Shown here piece after piece: positions 45,322-57,700 of a stretch of 64,000 bases of DNA. The stretch is from Amaurobius ferox. Lineage: Eukaryota > Arthropoda > Arachnida > Araneae > Amaurobiidae. The notes beneath the pieces are model-generated. The model saw only the letters and a program-made list of their open reading frames with translations. It was not told the DNA's origin and did not search any database. The stretch spans positions 23,130,022 through 23,194,021 of the forward strand of contig OX578150.1 of the NCBI GenBank assembly GCA_951213105.1. Direction: 5' to 3'. The first letter of the stretch is position 1, and each line of letters opens with the position of its first letter. The position numbers were made by a program, and so were the translations under genes.

Positions 45322-45582
45322 AACATCCTCTTTATCCATCCATCTAAACACAAGCATTAAACGGAATCGATATGATATAAATAGTTGAATTTTCGTGAAT
45401 TTTTAAATATATATATATTTTTCACAAATTGAACATATCTGGGTTTACGAGAATTCTTTACGATTTCCGGTGTAATTATAACCGAAGGTTTTAATCTCAA
45501 ATTCTGGGAAACGTCGAATATATCTTCTGCGTTACTCTAGATTTAAGATGCACATCTCTGATAAAAAATGATAAAAAAAAAA

Positions 45583-46111
45583 CTGATGTGGACAGCACAT
45601 GACTTTTTTTTTTATAATGCATTGTATTTACTTCTTTCACAGTTACAAAATGATGAAAAGATCCACGGTACAGTGTTTGTAACTTTGAATTGTACATTTG
45701 GCACTTTTTGGGATGACACCATGTAAAACTATTTCGTACCCAATTAATTTATATTTTACGCAACTCTAAAATAACAATTATCAATATTGATAATATCCTC
45801 AAAATATATTAAAATATTTTAATAATAAATTCATCAATTAGACGTCATTCTCATTAACTTGGCGTCATTTTTGCAATTTTGACTAAATTTTCGTCAATCT
45901 GGAGCTATATATCGCTAAGATGGCGATATTCCACTAAGTTATTTTCCAAGTTCGCCAAATGTATCATCACACATACACACAGACATCATCTCAAAAACGT
46001 TCGATTCGTGTTCAGAGATGTTTGAAACGTGCTCTCCTGTCGAAAACTCAAATGCGAATTTCTAACCCCGTCACAATACTTTCCTTATACATTATACTAT
46101 GTATATAAGGA
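45583..46111 (-). repeat. Family A2 repeat, internally deleted
   Basis: It begins 'ctgatgtggacagcacatg' and ends in the palindrome at about 46075-46108. The central block with 'tctcgagaacggttcatg' is missing. It also matches 12490-14395 outside the MITE. Confidence 0.7.
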
Positions 46112-46129
46112 GAGTAAAACCCGGAGAAA

Positions 46130-46330
46130 CTTAAAACACACAAAAAGTATATATTTCTTGTAAATTTACGAAAATTCGTTTATTAATCGTATGGATTCCG
46201 TTCAAAATTTGTTTGAAAGAAAAATTTTCGATCTTTCTCACGGTATCAAGATGAAAGCTCTGAATATCGCCCAAAATCGTTGCAAATCGGGAAAAAACAT
46301 AAGGTAACTAAAAAACTAATTCATAATTTA
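46130..46330 (-). repeat. Family C fragment
   Basis: Complement of the 'ggtatcaaga', 'acgattttcac' and 'aaatatatactttttg' segments of family C. Confidence 0.5.
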
Positions 46331-46439
46331 AAACAAAGATGCCAACGCCAAGCTGCACCTAATCGCGTCCTGAAGTACCGTGTCATGGCCGTATGACACT
46401 TAAATTTCCCCCTATACCCTGCACAGACACATACACACA

Positions 46440-46625
46440 GTGTTTCTTTCAAGACATTCTGGCTGGGGGGGGGGGAAGCGAATGAAATTTTAGGGAGCCA
46501 GTTTTCTATTTACCCTATATAAATATATATCTAAATTCTGTGTCATATAAATAGAAACTAGGTTAACATAAAATGTATCCGGGGGAACTTCCTCCCCCCC
46601 CCCCGAAGGTATGTAAAAGAAACAC
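46440..46625. mobile_element. Short MITE with GTGTTTCTTT termini in a CA tract
   Basis: The terminal inverted repeats are GTGTTTCTTT (46440-46449) and AAAGAAACAC (46616-46625). G-rich and C-rich runs face each other just inside and could extend the stem. The flanks are CA-repeat on both sides, so a target duplication cannot be read. A related partial copy is at 14572. Confidence 0.5.
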
Positions 46626-46659
46626 GACACACACACAGTTTCCTTTATTATGATAGATA

Positions 46660-47712
46660 CACTACGTGACAGTGACAATAAGACACCAAGAAGAAGTGGG
46701 CAGGAAAATATGTAAATTCTTGTGCACGTTTGAGGGGTGCCGGTACGGCCAGAGAGACGTCAGCACTCGTGAACCGAGGCATCCGCCTGCAAGTGTTGGC
46801 GGCCCCGCAGGCTACTTCCGTCGCCCTTTTGTAGCAAGTGCAGGACATCCTCGATACTCCCACATCGACCAGGGCCATTGGTCATCCAGGGTTATTGGTC
46901 ACCAGCGACCTACACTCGTGGCGCCAGAAGACTACCATTGACCCAATAACACAGGTGCTTCCGTTTGCAATGGTGTTGGGATAAAGCCACGTGGACGACG
47001 GAATGGCACAGGATCATGTTCTCAGACGAGTTACGTTTCTTTTTAGCAATGACAGTCGCCGTATACGAGTATGGCGCCGAAATTATGACATGTCCAATCC
47101 GGCCGCATCTGTGGAACGCCGCATCGCGTGACAACGCAGCATCATGGTTTGGAATGTCATCGCCTACGATAGCAGGCCACCTCTGGTCAGTATTAAGAGC
47201 ACTATGACAGCCCAATGATACATGGATGACGTGCTGCGGCAGGTAACACTACCCTTCCTTCAGGGAAGCCCAATGCCATTTACCAGCAGGACAACGCTCG
47301 ACCACACACGGCATGCATCAGCCAACAAGCAAGGTACCCAGGTGTTTCCCTGGCCACCAGTCTCCCCTGATCTCTCACCAATCGAACACGTCTGGGATGT
47401 GATTGCACGTCGCTTGCGTGAGCTGCCATCGCCGCGTTTAGAAGAGGAAAGCTGGTTGACAGGGAATGGGCAACCTTCCCTCAGGACACCATCCGCAGGC
47501 TCATTGACTCTGTACCTAGACGTGTTGCTAATTATATCGCCACCCGCGGAGGTCCTAAAATCTACTGATCTGACGGTGTTATCTCTCAGTGTATCGGTGT
47601 ATCATGTTGCAATAAACATTACTTATTGTTCGTTGCTATCTCTCTCTGTTTGACAATTTTCATCACTTTCAGCTCACTCCTTCTTGGTGTCTCATTTTCA
47701 CTGTCACTAGTG
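46660..47712 (+). mobile_element. Decayed Tc1/mariner-type transposon, complete ends
   Basis: 38-39 bp terminal inverted repeats lie at 46660-46698 and 47675-47712, flanked by TA (46658-46659, 47713-47714). Transposase remnants in several frames are IMFSDELRF (first catalytic Asp), IYQQDNARPHTA (second Asp, 47290-47292) and SPDLSPIEHVWD (Glu 47394-47396), a DD34E-type layout. The stretch is more GC-rich than its surroundings. At 1,053 bp it is shorter than usual 1.3-1.6 kb Tc1 elements. Confidence 0.9.
46965..47653 (+). pseudogene. Tc1-type transposase remnant
   Basis: The catalytic core can be followed from WHRIMFSDELRF through MDDVLRQVTLPFLQG and QQDNARPHTA to SPIEHVWDVIARRL. At least two frameshifts (between 47225 and 47340) and a TGA at 47216-47218 break it. 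The TGA sits where related elements carry an Arg codon, consistent with CpG decay. The N-terminal DNA-binding region is not recognisable. It cannot make an active transposase. Confidence 0.85.
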
Positions 47713-47989
47713 TATAGAGAAGCTAAGTTGAATTTTTGACTCTTTTGTAGCTAGCTACACAGTTAGGAAATTCAGTACAGTGGTAATTTAGGTCAGACTC
47801 CAAGATATCCCATAGCAATCAATTTGAGCGATCTTCACATCAATCGGTTCTTGGCGATTGAAAATAGATCTAAATCTATCGTTTTCAACGAGATTTGGAC
47901 GGAATTCAAAATAAAACATGTTTTTCTTATTTTCCAACAATTTTTTTTATGTGAATAACATCTATGGTTGGAGGTATCTCCAGCTGAAA
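47713..47989. other. Short unannotated stretch
   Basis: AT-rich flank between the Tc1 element and repeat E. Nothing recognised. Confidence 0.35.
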
Positions 47990-48400
47990 TTGGAGCGTTA
48001 CGAAAAATGCAAACATTTTGAACACTTATACTTCCAAATACAGTAGATATAAATGTAAAGAATTTTTACTTGTTTTGTAGGAAATAGGTTACAGTTTATG
48101 AATATATAAAAATAATTTCAATATTTAAGCTTTTTTTTCGATAAACCTAAAAAGTTTCTGTCGGAGCAAGTTTTAGCCCCCACTTTGCTTATTTTCACTT
48201 GAAATATCTTCTGAACTATAAAAGATACGTATGTTATTCACGCAAAACCATTTCGGCTTCACAGAATACTATACAGAATTACACAGAATGCTGTACAGAA
48301 TAGTTTGTGTTCGGCTCCATCGGACTGAAGTCACTGCCAATTTTTTTATATACCTCTCTATTACCTACCTGTGTTTTGCGAACAGCATTTTGATTGAATT
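47990..48400 (+). repeat. Repeat E, copy 2
   Basis: It matches 38800-39430 in order and orientation, including 'caaaaccatttcggctt'. It contains a local duplication of 'acagaat' words (48265-48302) and ends about 200 bp before the FBXO21-like start codon, so promoter elements may lie in or next to it. Confidence 0.6.
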
Positions 48401-48615
48401 GCGACACCTAGGAAGTTGAAATAAATGTAGCAGTTGGCAACAGCTTTTTGTTTATGAATGCTTTTTGTGTAGTTCTTGTTTTACGGTTTTGCGTTAAAAT
48501 ATATTTTAATTATTTATTTGTGTATGTGGAAATTGGAAGAACTGCATGAGAATTTAAAGATGGAATAATTTATTACCGAAATTTCTGTTGTAATGGATGT
48601 TCTAACAAAATAACA

Positions 48616-48773
48616 ATGTCCAGTTTTGATTGCCTTCCTTTTGATGTTATTGACTACATTCTGAACTGTGAAAACATTTCTTTTGTAGAAGTTTGTCGAT
48701 TAGCTTCAGTCTCTAAAATATTTAACTGTGTTGCAAAAAGTAACATACTATGGAAGAAGAAATATACTCAAGT
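48616..48773 (+). CDS. FBXO21: FBXO21-like exon 1 (F-box)
   Basis: 52 codons plus two bases. ATG follows 'aaaataaca'. The donor is CAAGT/gtaagt, and Val53 is completed by exon 2. Confidence 0.87.
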
Positions 48774-51700
48774 GTAAGTTTATTCTGACATTTTTCTCAA
48801 ACCCACACCTGTGTTGAATTAAATAAATATGAATAGAATAACGGCAGATCAATGTGTACAGGAATACATTACTCAGTTTTTCCCTTTTAAAAATGCTAAT
48901 GTATATGAATGTACTTGGATTCGTAAATGTAGACTAAGATAAAAACTTAAAAGATTTCCGTAGTTTAGATTGTAGTTTATACAAAAAATTAACCTTGATT
49001 GGAACAACTTCTTGCACATTAGCACTTTACTTATTTTATAAACATCCACTTTAACATGGGGAAAATGCCATAAATTGAAGGGATACATTTAGGAGATAAC
49101 ATTAGGGCCGCAACCATCTTCTTAAAGAGTAAACAAACTTCATATTAATACGAATGTTCATATTAATACGAATATCTACTGTGCATTTTTGAATACATGT
49201 TTGTGTTTTATTAAATTATGAATAAAATTAGGAATTAGTTCAAACGTAATTTAAAGTAATTGTCGGACCTATCATAATATTCAAATATCAAAATAGACTT
49301 TCACAATAATACAAATTTTTAACAAACTAAATAAATAGTAAAGTGGGTTTTCATAGGGTTTCCCATTCAAAACATGCATCATTTTAAGCAAACATTTTGA
49401 ATCATGCTTTATTTCTACACTTGTAAATTGTTACTATCATTAATTGAATCTTATTGGTTACTTTTTGTAAGTCCAAATATTTTAATATTGTAAAATTTAC
49501 CCTTTATCAATGTAACTATTCAACTTTTGAGCCCCTCCCCATCATCCTGCTTCCTTGTTAAAATTCTTTGAATGTATTCCGAAGTAATTTACAACTGATG
49601 CATTTATTTATTATATGGAAGAAATAACATAAAATTGTATCACATAAATATACTAGTAAAACATTTGCAGAAAAAGAAAAAATGAATTTCAAGCCTTCTC
49701 AGCAGCAAACTTAGCACTAAGCATTGTTATATTCATTTTTCTTGCTTCACTATTTGTAATTGCCATAAAGGCTAAATCCCTCAATCATGATTGTCTGAGA
49801 ATTTCATTTATAAGTCTTTTAAACGTTTTAATTTATTGAATGACCTTTCAACAAAAACTATAATGACTGGCAGAGTGAAAAGGAGCAATAATATAGAATA
49901 CACATCTAAAAAATCACTTTCTATCAATTTATATTTGTTAATTAATATTCCTGTGAAATTTTTATCATAAATAATATTGTTTTAGATAATTTTTTCTTTA
50001 TGTTTTAATGTGTGAAAATTTAATAGGAAATTATGTGGAAAGAAGGTCAGAATATTTTCTGATGAATTTCACATATTGAGATATCTCCGGCTGTCCAAAC
50101 AGCTGCTCTAGCCCTTGGGTGAGTCGGACAGTCTGGATCTGCAACATATTGAAATAAATCCAAATGTTTTGATTTCAAAATTCACATCATAAACAGATGA
50201 CGGTGGTCAATGATAAGTCACCTGGCTCTGAGGGAAATAAGTTATAGCACTAAGCATAGTATTTTATGATGACGGTTGGCAGATATCTAGTTCTGCCTGA
50301 GGCTCTCTTCCAGTCCTAATACCTAAGTATTGCTTGCTTTTATTACCTGATTATTACACCTCTGCCTTCTATTTATTGTCTCATGCCATGATGAGCATAC
50401 ATGTTATATGGGAATTGACTTGCATAATTGGTCTCAAGACTAATTATGTGAAGGTAAAACTTCAATTAGTAGCAACCAAAATAATTACTGGCAGAAAATA
50501 ATTTGTTGAAAGAATCATGTTCATTACATCCATAAAAATTATTGGTTCTGGATTTGATCATTTGTGCAAAACTGCTAAAAACCACCCAAATTATGGTCGC
50601 ATGCCCAGCAGTAAATGTATTATAAATGACTGGTATACCGCAATTTTTCATTTTAGTAGTCTGGTGGTCCCCATGAGTTTTGACCTTTGACACACAAGCT
50701 CAGGAGCTTACTGGACAGCTATAGAAATTAGTTGCACATGTCTATGCTGTATACAGATACTTTCCAAACTATAGTTAATTTTGCTTGCATTGGAAATGTA
50801 AATCTTGTCCTTTTATGATATATGTAGTTATAAAATGTTTAATTTTGCCATATTTGAAACCTATAATTTTTGCATTAACATCTATTTATAAGTTTATAGC
50901 AATTTTTTTTTTTTTTTTTTTTTTAATATTTTTAGCAGATACTTATAATTTTTATTCAGTGTCACCTTTCTCTATTTGATATGTAACTTCTCAATTAAAA
51001 GGTAGAATAAGTAGTTGGTGCATTTCTACTTAAGGTGAACCTTTAAACATGAATCTTTAAACAAGTTAATAAACTGCCCAGTATGCATAACTTGTTTAAT
51101 TTTTTGCATTTCCTTCATATTTCAAATAATAGATAGCTCAAAGTTCCATGATTTACAGGTCAGCTTTTTGAGGTTGACTGAATTGGTTTCTCCGGGATGC
51201 ATCAACATTTGCATCAGCTCAAAAAGTATTTGGGTATGTAACAAACAGAGCAACAATACTCATTACTAAAGCAAACGCTTACTTGACAATTCTCTTAACC
51301 AGATCTTTTGTTCATATGATTGCATTATTAAAGAAAGTATTTTTTGGATTTTAGAAGAATTTTGAGTTATGTACGCAGATTATTTGACTTCTTATAATGA
51401 GGAAGGATGTCGTTTTTATGGATTGCAAATTTCTCAAACTGACAAAATCAGTCATACTACACAGCTGGCTTCAAATTTCAAGTATTGATTAATACATTTA
51501 GGAACACCCGTATAAGTGGGTTCCATTACTATAAATAGGAATAATGTCCATAATTTATATAAAAGCCAGAAACTACATTTTTACCACACTTTGAACCTGA
51601 AAATTGCAACTTTAAGATTTTAAAGAAAATATAGTTCAGAAATTTGGCAGCTTGTAGTTAACACGAAACTTGGATACTTGGGTCTCTATTATAATGTGAA

Positions 51701-54700
51701 TTTATGTTTTTGTTCTACTATCAAAGGTTTGTATTCACAATATAAATATATTGTATTTATAAATAGTTAATTTTTTTATTATTATATTGATTTATCAGTA
51801 TAATATATTTATACTGTTTGAAAAATAGTAAGAATTAATTTTATTGATAAACAATAGATTGCAAATGCATTATTTAGTAACAAAAATTTATAACGAACAT
51901 GTTAAGGGAATGCAAATGCATCATGTCAAAATATAAGAGGTGTTTTAATGTATCAATGAAAATTGAATTATTGCAATATTTTAGTGATAGAAAAACATAT
52001 GATTGGCAGAAAATGTAAAAAGTATATATGTACTACAGCAATTCAAACAGGAAAGTGGTAAACTTAAGAAAAAATTACATTTGTTGAAAATATGCATACT
52101 TTTACAAACTGGTTCAATTTTAAAGAGTAAACTGGTATTTCAGTGTGTAACAAACTTGAAATTATATATTGGGATGAACTCTTAATTGAATTAATAATAC
52201 AGTTTCTACAGAATTTATAATTTTTACAGTTTTCTATAGCTCCAACATTTCTTGAATCTGAGCTAATATGAGAATTCATTATGCATTATTTTAGAACATA
52301 CTGTAGAATTCCTATGATAACCTCCATCCTGGAATAGATAATAACTTTCCTTTTATAGCTTCTGGATTAACACCTTGGATATATGTCCTTACAAACAGTC
52401 TCACCTCATTAAAATGCAAGTTCACTGCATTAAAATGCATGTCATTCATCTCATTAAACTGCATGTTTTTAAAATGTTTAAATATATTGCCCCTATATTT
52501 GTAAACATTCTATCAGAGGTATGTTAAAGGGGGGGGGGGCACAAATGCTGCTTGCAGGGGAGCCAGAATTGGGTAGGATATTGAAGAAAATCATTTTCTA
52601 GAAAAGACATAAATTTTAATATTTTTTAATATATTTTAATATGTTTTATTTTAGTAAAAATAATTACAAATTGAAATTGCAAAATCAAACAATTAAATGA
52701 TATTATACTAACTTTGTTTAATGCATGTTTTTTTTACAAAAATTTTACTTTTTAGCTTTTATTGATACTTTAACTTTATTGTTGTACCACTGCATCTTTC
52801 TTTCTTTCAACCCAGACTGTCTAACCTATCCAAAGATGTAAGGTATATGTTTGGACGACCAGATCAGGCCACCCAATTTGCACTGTAACCCAATGGGGGT
52901 TACATCTACAGGGATATACCCTCCTTCCCACCACCAACCTCTCGGAAGGACTTGCCGACCTACATATTTAACATGCTCATATTCCGCAGAACATAGGGAC
53001 AATTTGGGCTAAGTCGAAAATCGAACTAAGTCCTCCAAGTGCAATTCCTGAGCCTTAACCACTGGGGTTGTCCCACCCTGGACCACTACATCTGCATACC
53101 AGATGGATGGTTCAGATTTATAAACGGCCCCCGCTATTTTTTATACCAAGAGGGTTACTAATACTTCCAACAGCTTTTTTTTTTTGGGGGGGGGGGGGGG
53201 CTACTACCCTCATTTTACAACATATTAAACTTATTTCTTAAACTGTTTGTGCAGCCCAAGCGCCTTTGCAATGCATCCTTTTGCCCCCTCCCTCTGTTGG
53301 CAGCTTAGGGGGTTACAGTCAGACAAAAGTAATCACCAATAGGGGTCTTGTTTTTGACTATATAGCACTAAATCTTGTTTTTCTTCATTATTTGTTTCAA
53401 TTTTTTCCACTTGCACAAAAGATTTATTGTAGGTTACCATTCATTTTTCTATCTCTAAAATTCTATTAAAACTTAATGAATGTGTTAAATTTTTAGGTGG
53501 CCATGTTTAGCATCTTTATTTGATGCCGAAAATACTGACTGGAAACAAGAATTTCATATAAGGTGTAACTTAAAGAAGAAAGTGGCCAGAAAACTGACTG
53601 ACTTATCTGTCGAGTTTTACCACCAAGAGCATGTGTCTAATGATGCCTTCTTATACTTTAAGGACATAAGTAGAGATCATTCTCTTGGTTATGATATGGT
53701 CATCAATGAATTGGAGAGCATCATTGAAGATTCTGATACGTATGTATCTTAAACATTTTTATTATTTAATATTTCATTAGTGACAATATTATAGTCTATT
53801 TCTTTAGAATTGGTAGCTCAAGTTCATGGAAATTTCTTCTTCCCTTTCTCCTGCTTTCTGAAATTAGAAAGTTGACTCCCTTTTTCTGAATCAGTTTAGG
53901 GTAACTGCTTGAGGCAGATGTTTAAAACCTTCTCTAGTCTCAACTGAAGTAGGGAAAAAACCATATGTGCTTGTTCAAAACCAACACTGCTATGGTTACA
54001 GGTAAGTATAGGAAAGGGAAGGTATGATCTGGAACTGCAGATTCAAAAGAAACAGACTATGTGTTTCATACTGGGATGCCATTTTTTATTTTACTTATAG
54101 CTGAATGTCTGATAACTGTTAATTTTGTGTCCCATAAGCATTAAAAAAGTAGTAAACAAGATAGATATTTTTTGCAGTATTTGTTATATACAATCTGTTT
54201 TCAGGGCTGTAGCCAGAGAGGGCTAAACCCTCCCAAGAGGTATACTCAGTCCTCTTCCCCTGATAAAATATTACATATTTAGTCGTGATATGGAATTTCA
54301 TGCAACATGTCATCCAAATTTTGCATAAAAATCGATTTATAACATATTTTTATAAGTTACTTCGTTTTTATGATTTTTTAATTTATCTAAATTTGTGGTT
54401 ATACAGATGATCAATTTATTTACATATTTAATTTAAAAATGTTTAAAATTTTAAAAAATGTTTTGCATTATTGTGGCATTTACTGTTATACATCATAGAG
54501 TCAAAATCAACTGATAAGTAGCTAAGAATTAATATTAAGTGTTAACTTTTATTTACTATCTGAAATTTTCTTTGATTAACAGCTTTGCTTCTAATTAATG
54601 TTTATTTTAAAATAAGTTGTAATTATTATATATTAATATTGATGCATAGCAGCTATTTGGATTTTCCTAATCAACTCTTAGCATAGAAATATAAATATGC

Positions 54701-57700
54701 AATTATATGTTAATAATTTGCATGGATTGAAAATAGAATAACTATTATGGTTTATGAATACTAATGATTAACAGTGTTTTTAGTGAGCCCCTTCTTCAAG
54801 ACTGTTCAGCCCCCTTGAATTTCAACCCAGCCCCTTTTGAATGTTGTTTCTGGCTATGGCCCTGTCTGTTATATCTTTTCATCAAAACCTGTGTGTTAAT
54901 TAGGCCCTATGCACAGTGAGCGAGGTGTGTTTAGACACTTATTTAGGGTATATTAAATCTTTTCAGAAAGTTATGTATTTTTTGTTCTAAGTGGGTGTGT
55001 TATTAAAACGTTTGATTTAATCAGTATAGTTTAAATGAGATATGTGCATCTTAAATCTTAGGCAAAGCCAGGTATTCATACTAATTATATTTAAAATCAC
55101 TGTTTTTAGCAAGAATTTTATATTATTATTGTATCACAAAATCAGTATGGTAATTCTTTACTCATTATGTCAAATTTTATTTCTTTACAAAAAAAAAAAA
55201 AAAAAAATCCCATAAAAATTATAAATATAAATCACAGTTTCAGAGGCATATCAATAAGGGAATAACAGATAGGGACCCAAGGTTCCAGTGAGTAGGGACA
55301 CTTAAATATGGTACGATATTTAAGTTAAAAATTAATTTTTTAAAAAAGGACACACATGCTTTAAAAATTCAGCCTACATACAGTAGAATCTATTTTCTTC
55401 CAACTTTCTTCCAGGAGGAGCTAAATTGTTGCAAATAATGGAAAATCACAATTGTATATAAATTTCCTAAATTCAGCATTTTTTTTTTTTACAAATACAT
55501 TTTCTTTTACATTTCAGGCTTTCTATGTGTGTTTATATGGGAGGTGCCAATTTTAAGCCTTGCTCCCAGGCACTATTAATTGTAGCTACATCTCTGACAA
55601 GTTTTGAAATTTGAAAATATGTGTAATGGTTGAAAAATACATATAGGGTTGACTATCTGATGATTGTTAATTTTCCAGTTACAAAACTATTTTTTTTAAC
55701 ATTTCCAGAAACTTTTACTTGGAATAAGTTCTTGGAAATGTCGTAAGATTTCTAGTGTATGACAGAGCCTTTTAGCATGATTAATGGAATTTTCATGCAT
55801 ATTCATTATGTTCCCCTGTCAGAAATGACCTTGATAAGAATGACATATAGTGTTATTTTTATTTCTCACATAAATCGAAACTGACATTGGTTGCTCTTAT
55901 ACACTAATAGAACTATTTTAAAATTTTTGTTCATATTAATAATTGAATGTTTCACTAATGACAATATTGCAACTTTCTGACAATATTGCAAATTAAAAAA
56001 TATGCATCAACAAATACCTTTATTAAAGTAATAGACATAAGTGTGTGATACATTGCAAAAACCAATAATATCAATTTTGTTATAGGAATAACATGGGGAA
56101 TAAAATTATCTTTCATGTTCCAGAGATGAAAAAAAAAAAAGAAAACGTCACATTATTTCTTTAATGAATTGGAATCCAATGATACTTATCATATGCATGG
56201 ATCATTCCATAATAAATGAACACAAAAAAAGTGACATTTTTAACCCGACTGACATTCTACTTTTTTTTTTTAAATAACAAAAATAAATAGTAAATTACTA
56301 GTTTATTATATGTATAAAGTAAATTATTAAATATATAAGCACATTATATGACAAAAATAAATTAAAAAAATGCTTATAATTAAGCACATTTAATAATAAA
56401 TTATTTTGTATAATATTAAAAGTTGTTTAAAAAATACCTGCTTGTTATTGAACAAGTGAGTATCATGAGAAAGAAGAGACAATTTGCAAGATGTGTTAAG
56501 CATATATTTAGTGCTACTAAGGCATTTTCCTTCAGCAGAACTTGGGAAAACATTCTATTTTTTTTCACATTTTTATAAATTTTGGAGAACTTAATACTGA
56601 AAGAATAGGTATCTTCAGACTTTATTTGCTTTTTTCTGAGAATGAGTACAATGTCATTTGTACCTCTTTTGATTTTTCTTTAAAATAAAGCACACATGTA
56701 CACACATTTGCATCCCACCTTCCTTCATTTTCCTTTTCAAAATTCAATGATCAAAAACTTCTTGTAAAGCTACTTGCTCTTCAGAAAAACAGTTTGAAAA
56801 GAGTATTACATTCTATTTTCAAATTAATTGTGAAGAAAAGAGTGGAAATTTTTCTGAAAAAACATAGCAGAAAATTTTCCCATTTCCGGAAAATTTTTGG
56901 CAGAAAATTTTCTTATCCATATATCTAACTAAAAGTTATAAACATTTTCTAATGTACATATAATTTTATACATTTTATTTTACTGAATTTTAAGATTTGA
57001 AAAAGAATGCAAATGTCATTACTTATGTTTTTAAGTACACTCACTAACATTGCTATTTTGTATGTATATATTGTCTCTGTCCAGTGATGTTTAAATGGAC
57101 TGTAAATTTTACTTTAAGAAAGTTTCAATTTTATTACTGACTGCTCAAAATTGAAAATTGTTAATTTGTGTACATACAGTCTTAATCCATTCCTTCTCTC
57201 TGATGATTTGATGCTCTCAAGCCTTCGGCTGAGAGCGAGAGTAGCTTACCTTTGACAAGTGGGATCAAAACACACTCTTCGCAACAGGTGATGTGCATCA
57301 CATGACAGCCCTCGCGCATTCTGACTAACTATTGACATGTGCAACATTTCATGCAAAAACATCTCAAATTAGGTACTCAAATCTGTAGATATCAGAATAC
57401 GTCAGTTCGGAAACCTCATTTTTCATTTCATGTGCTTCATTCATATTTAAAATGTTATTGTTTGTTTGCTTAAAAATGCACTTTGTTTTTCATTAATTAA
57501 TTTTTCCACTATTATTTATTTTCCTTTTTAGTCACCTCAACTTAACTCACAGGTATTATTCCAGAAGAGCATTGAGGTATATGCGACATGCACAGTTAGA
57601 AAATGTATGGAGGGAATTCTTATCACAGCCACCAAATAAAATGACATTATTAAAAGGTGAGATTTTATTTAATAACTATTTTATTCAATCACATAACACT

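Larger units (their letters stand above)
48774..53496 (+). other. Intron 1 of the FBXO21-like gene
   Basis: 4.7 kb, gtaagt...aatttttag. It contains a SINE 3' fragment (50085-50145), a T run (50902-50924), a G run (53186-53200) and an old SINE (52808-53085). ORFs inside are not gene-like. Confidence 0.75.

Noticed and set aside
46666..46941. 91-codon ORF as the Tc1 N-terminal domain
   Set aside because: Its frame does not show a helix-turn-helix pattern; it overlaps the TIR and looks like an out-of-frame reading of decayed transposase.
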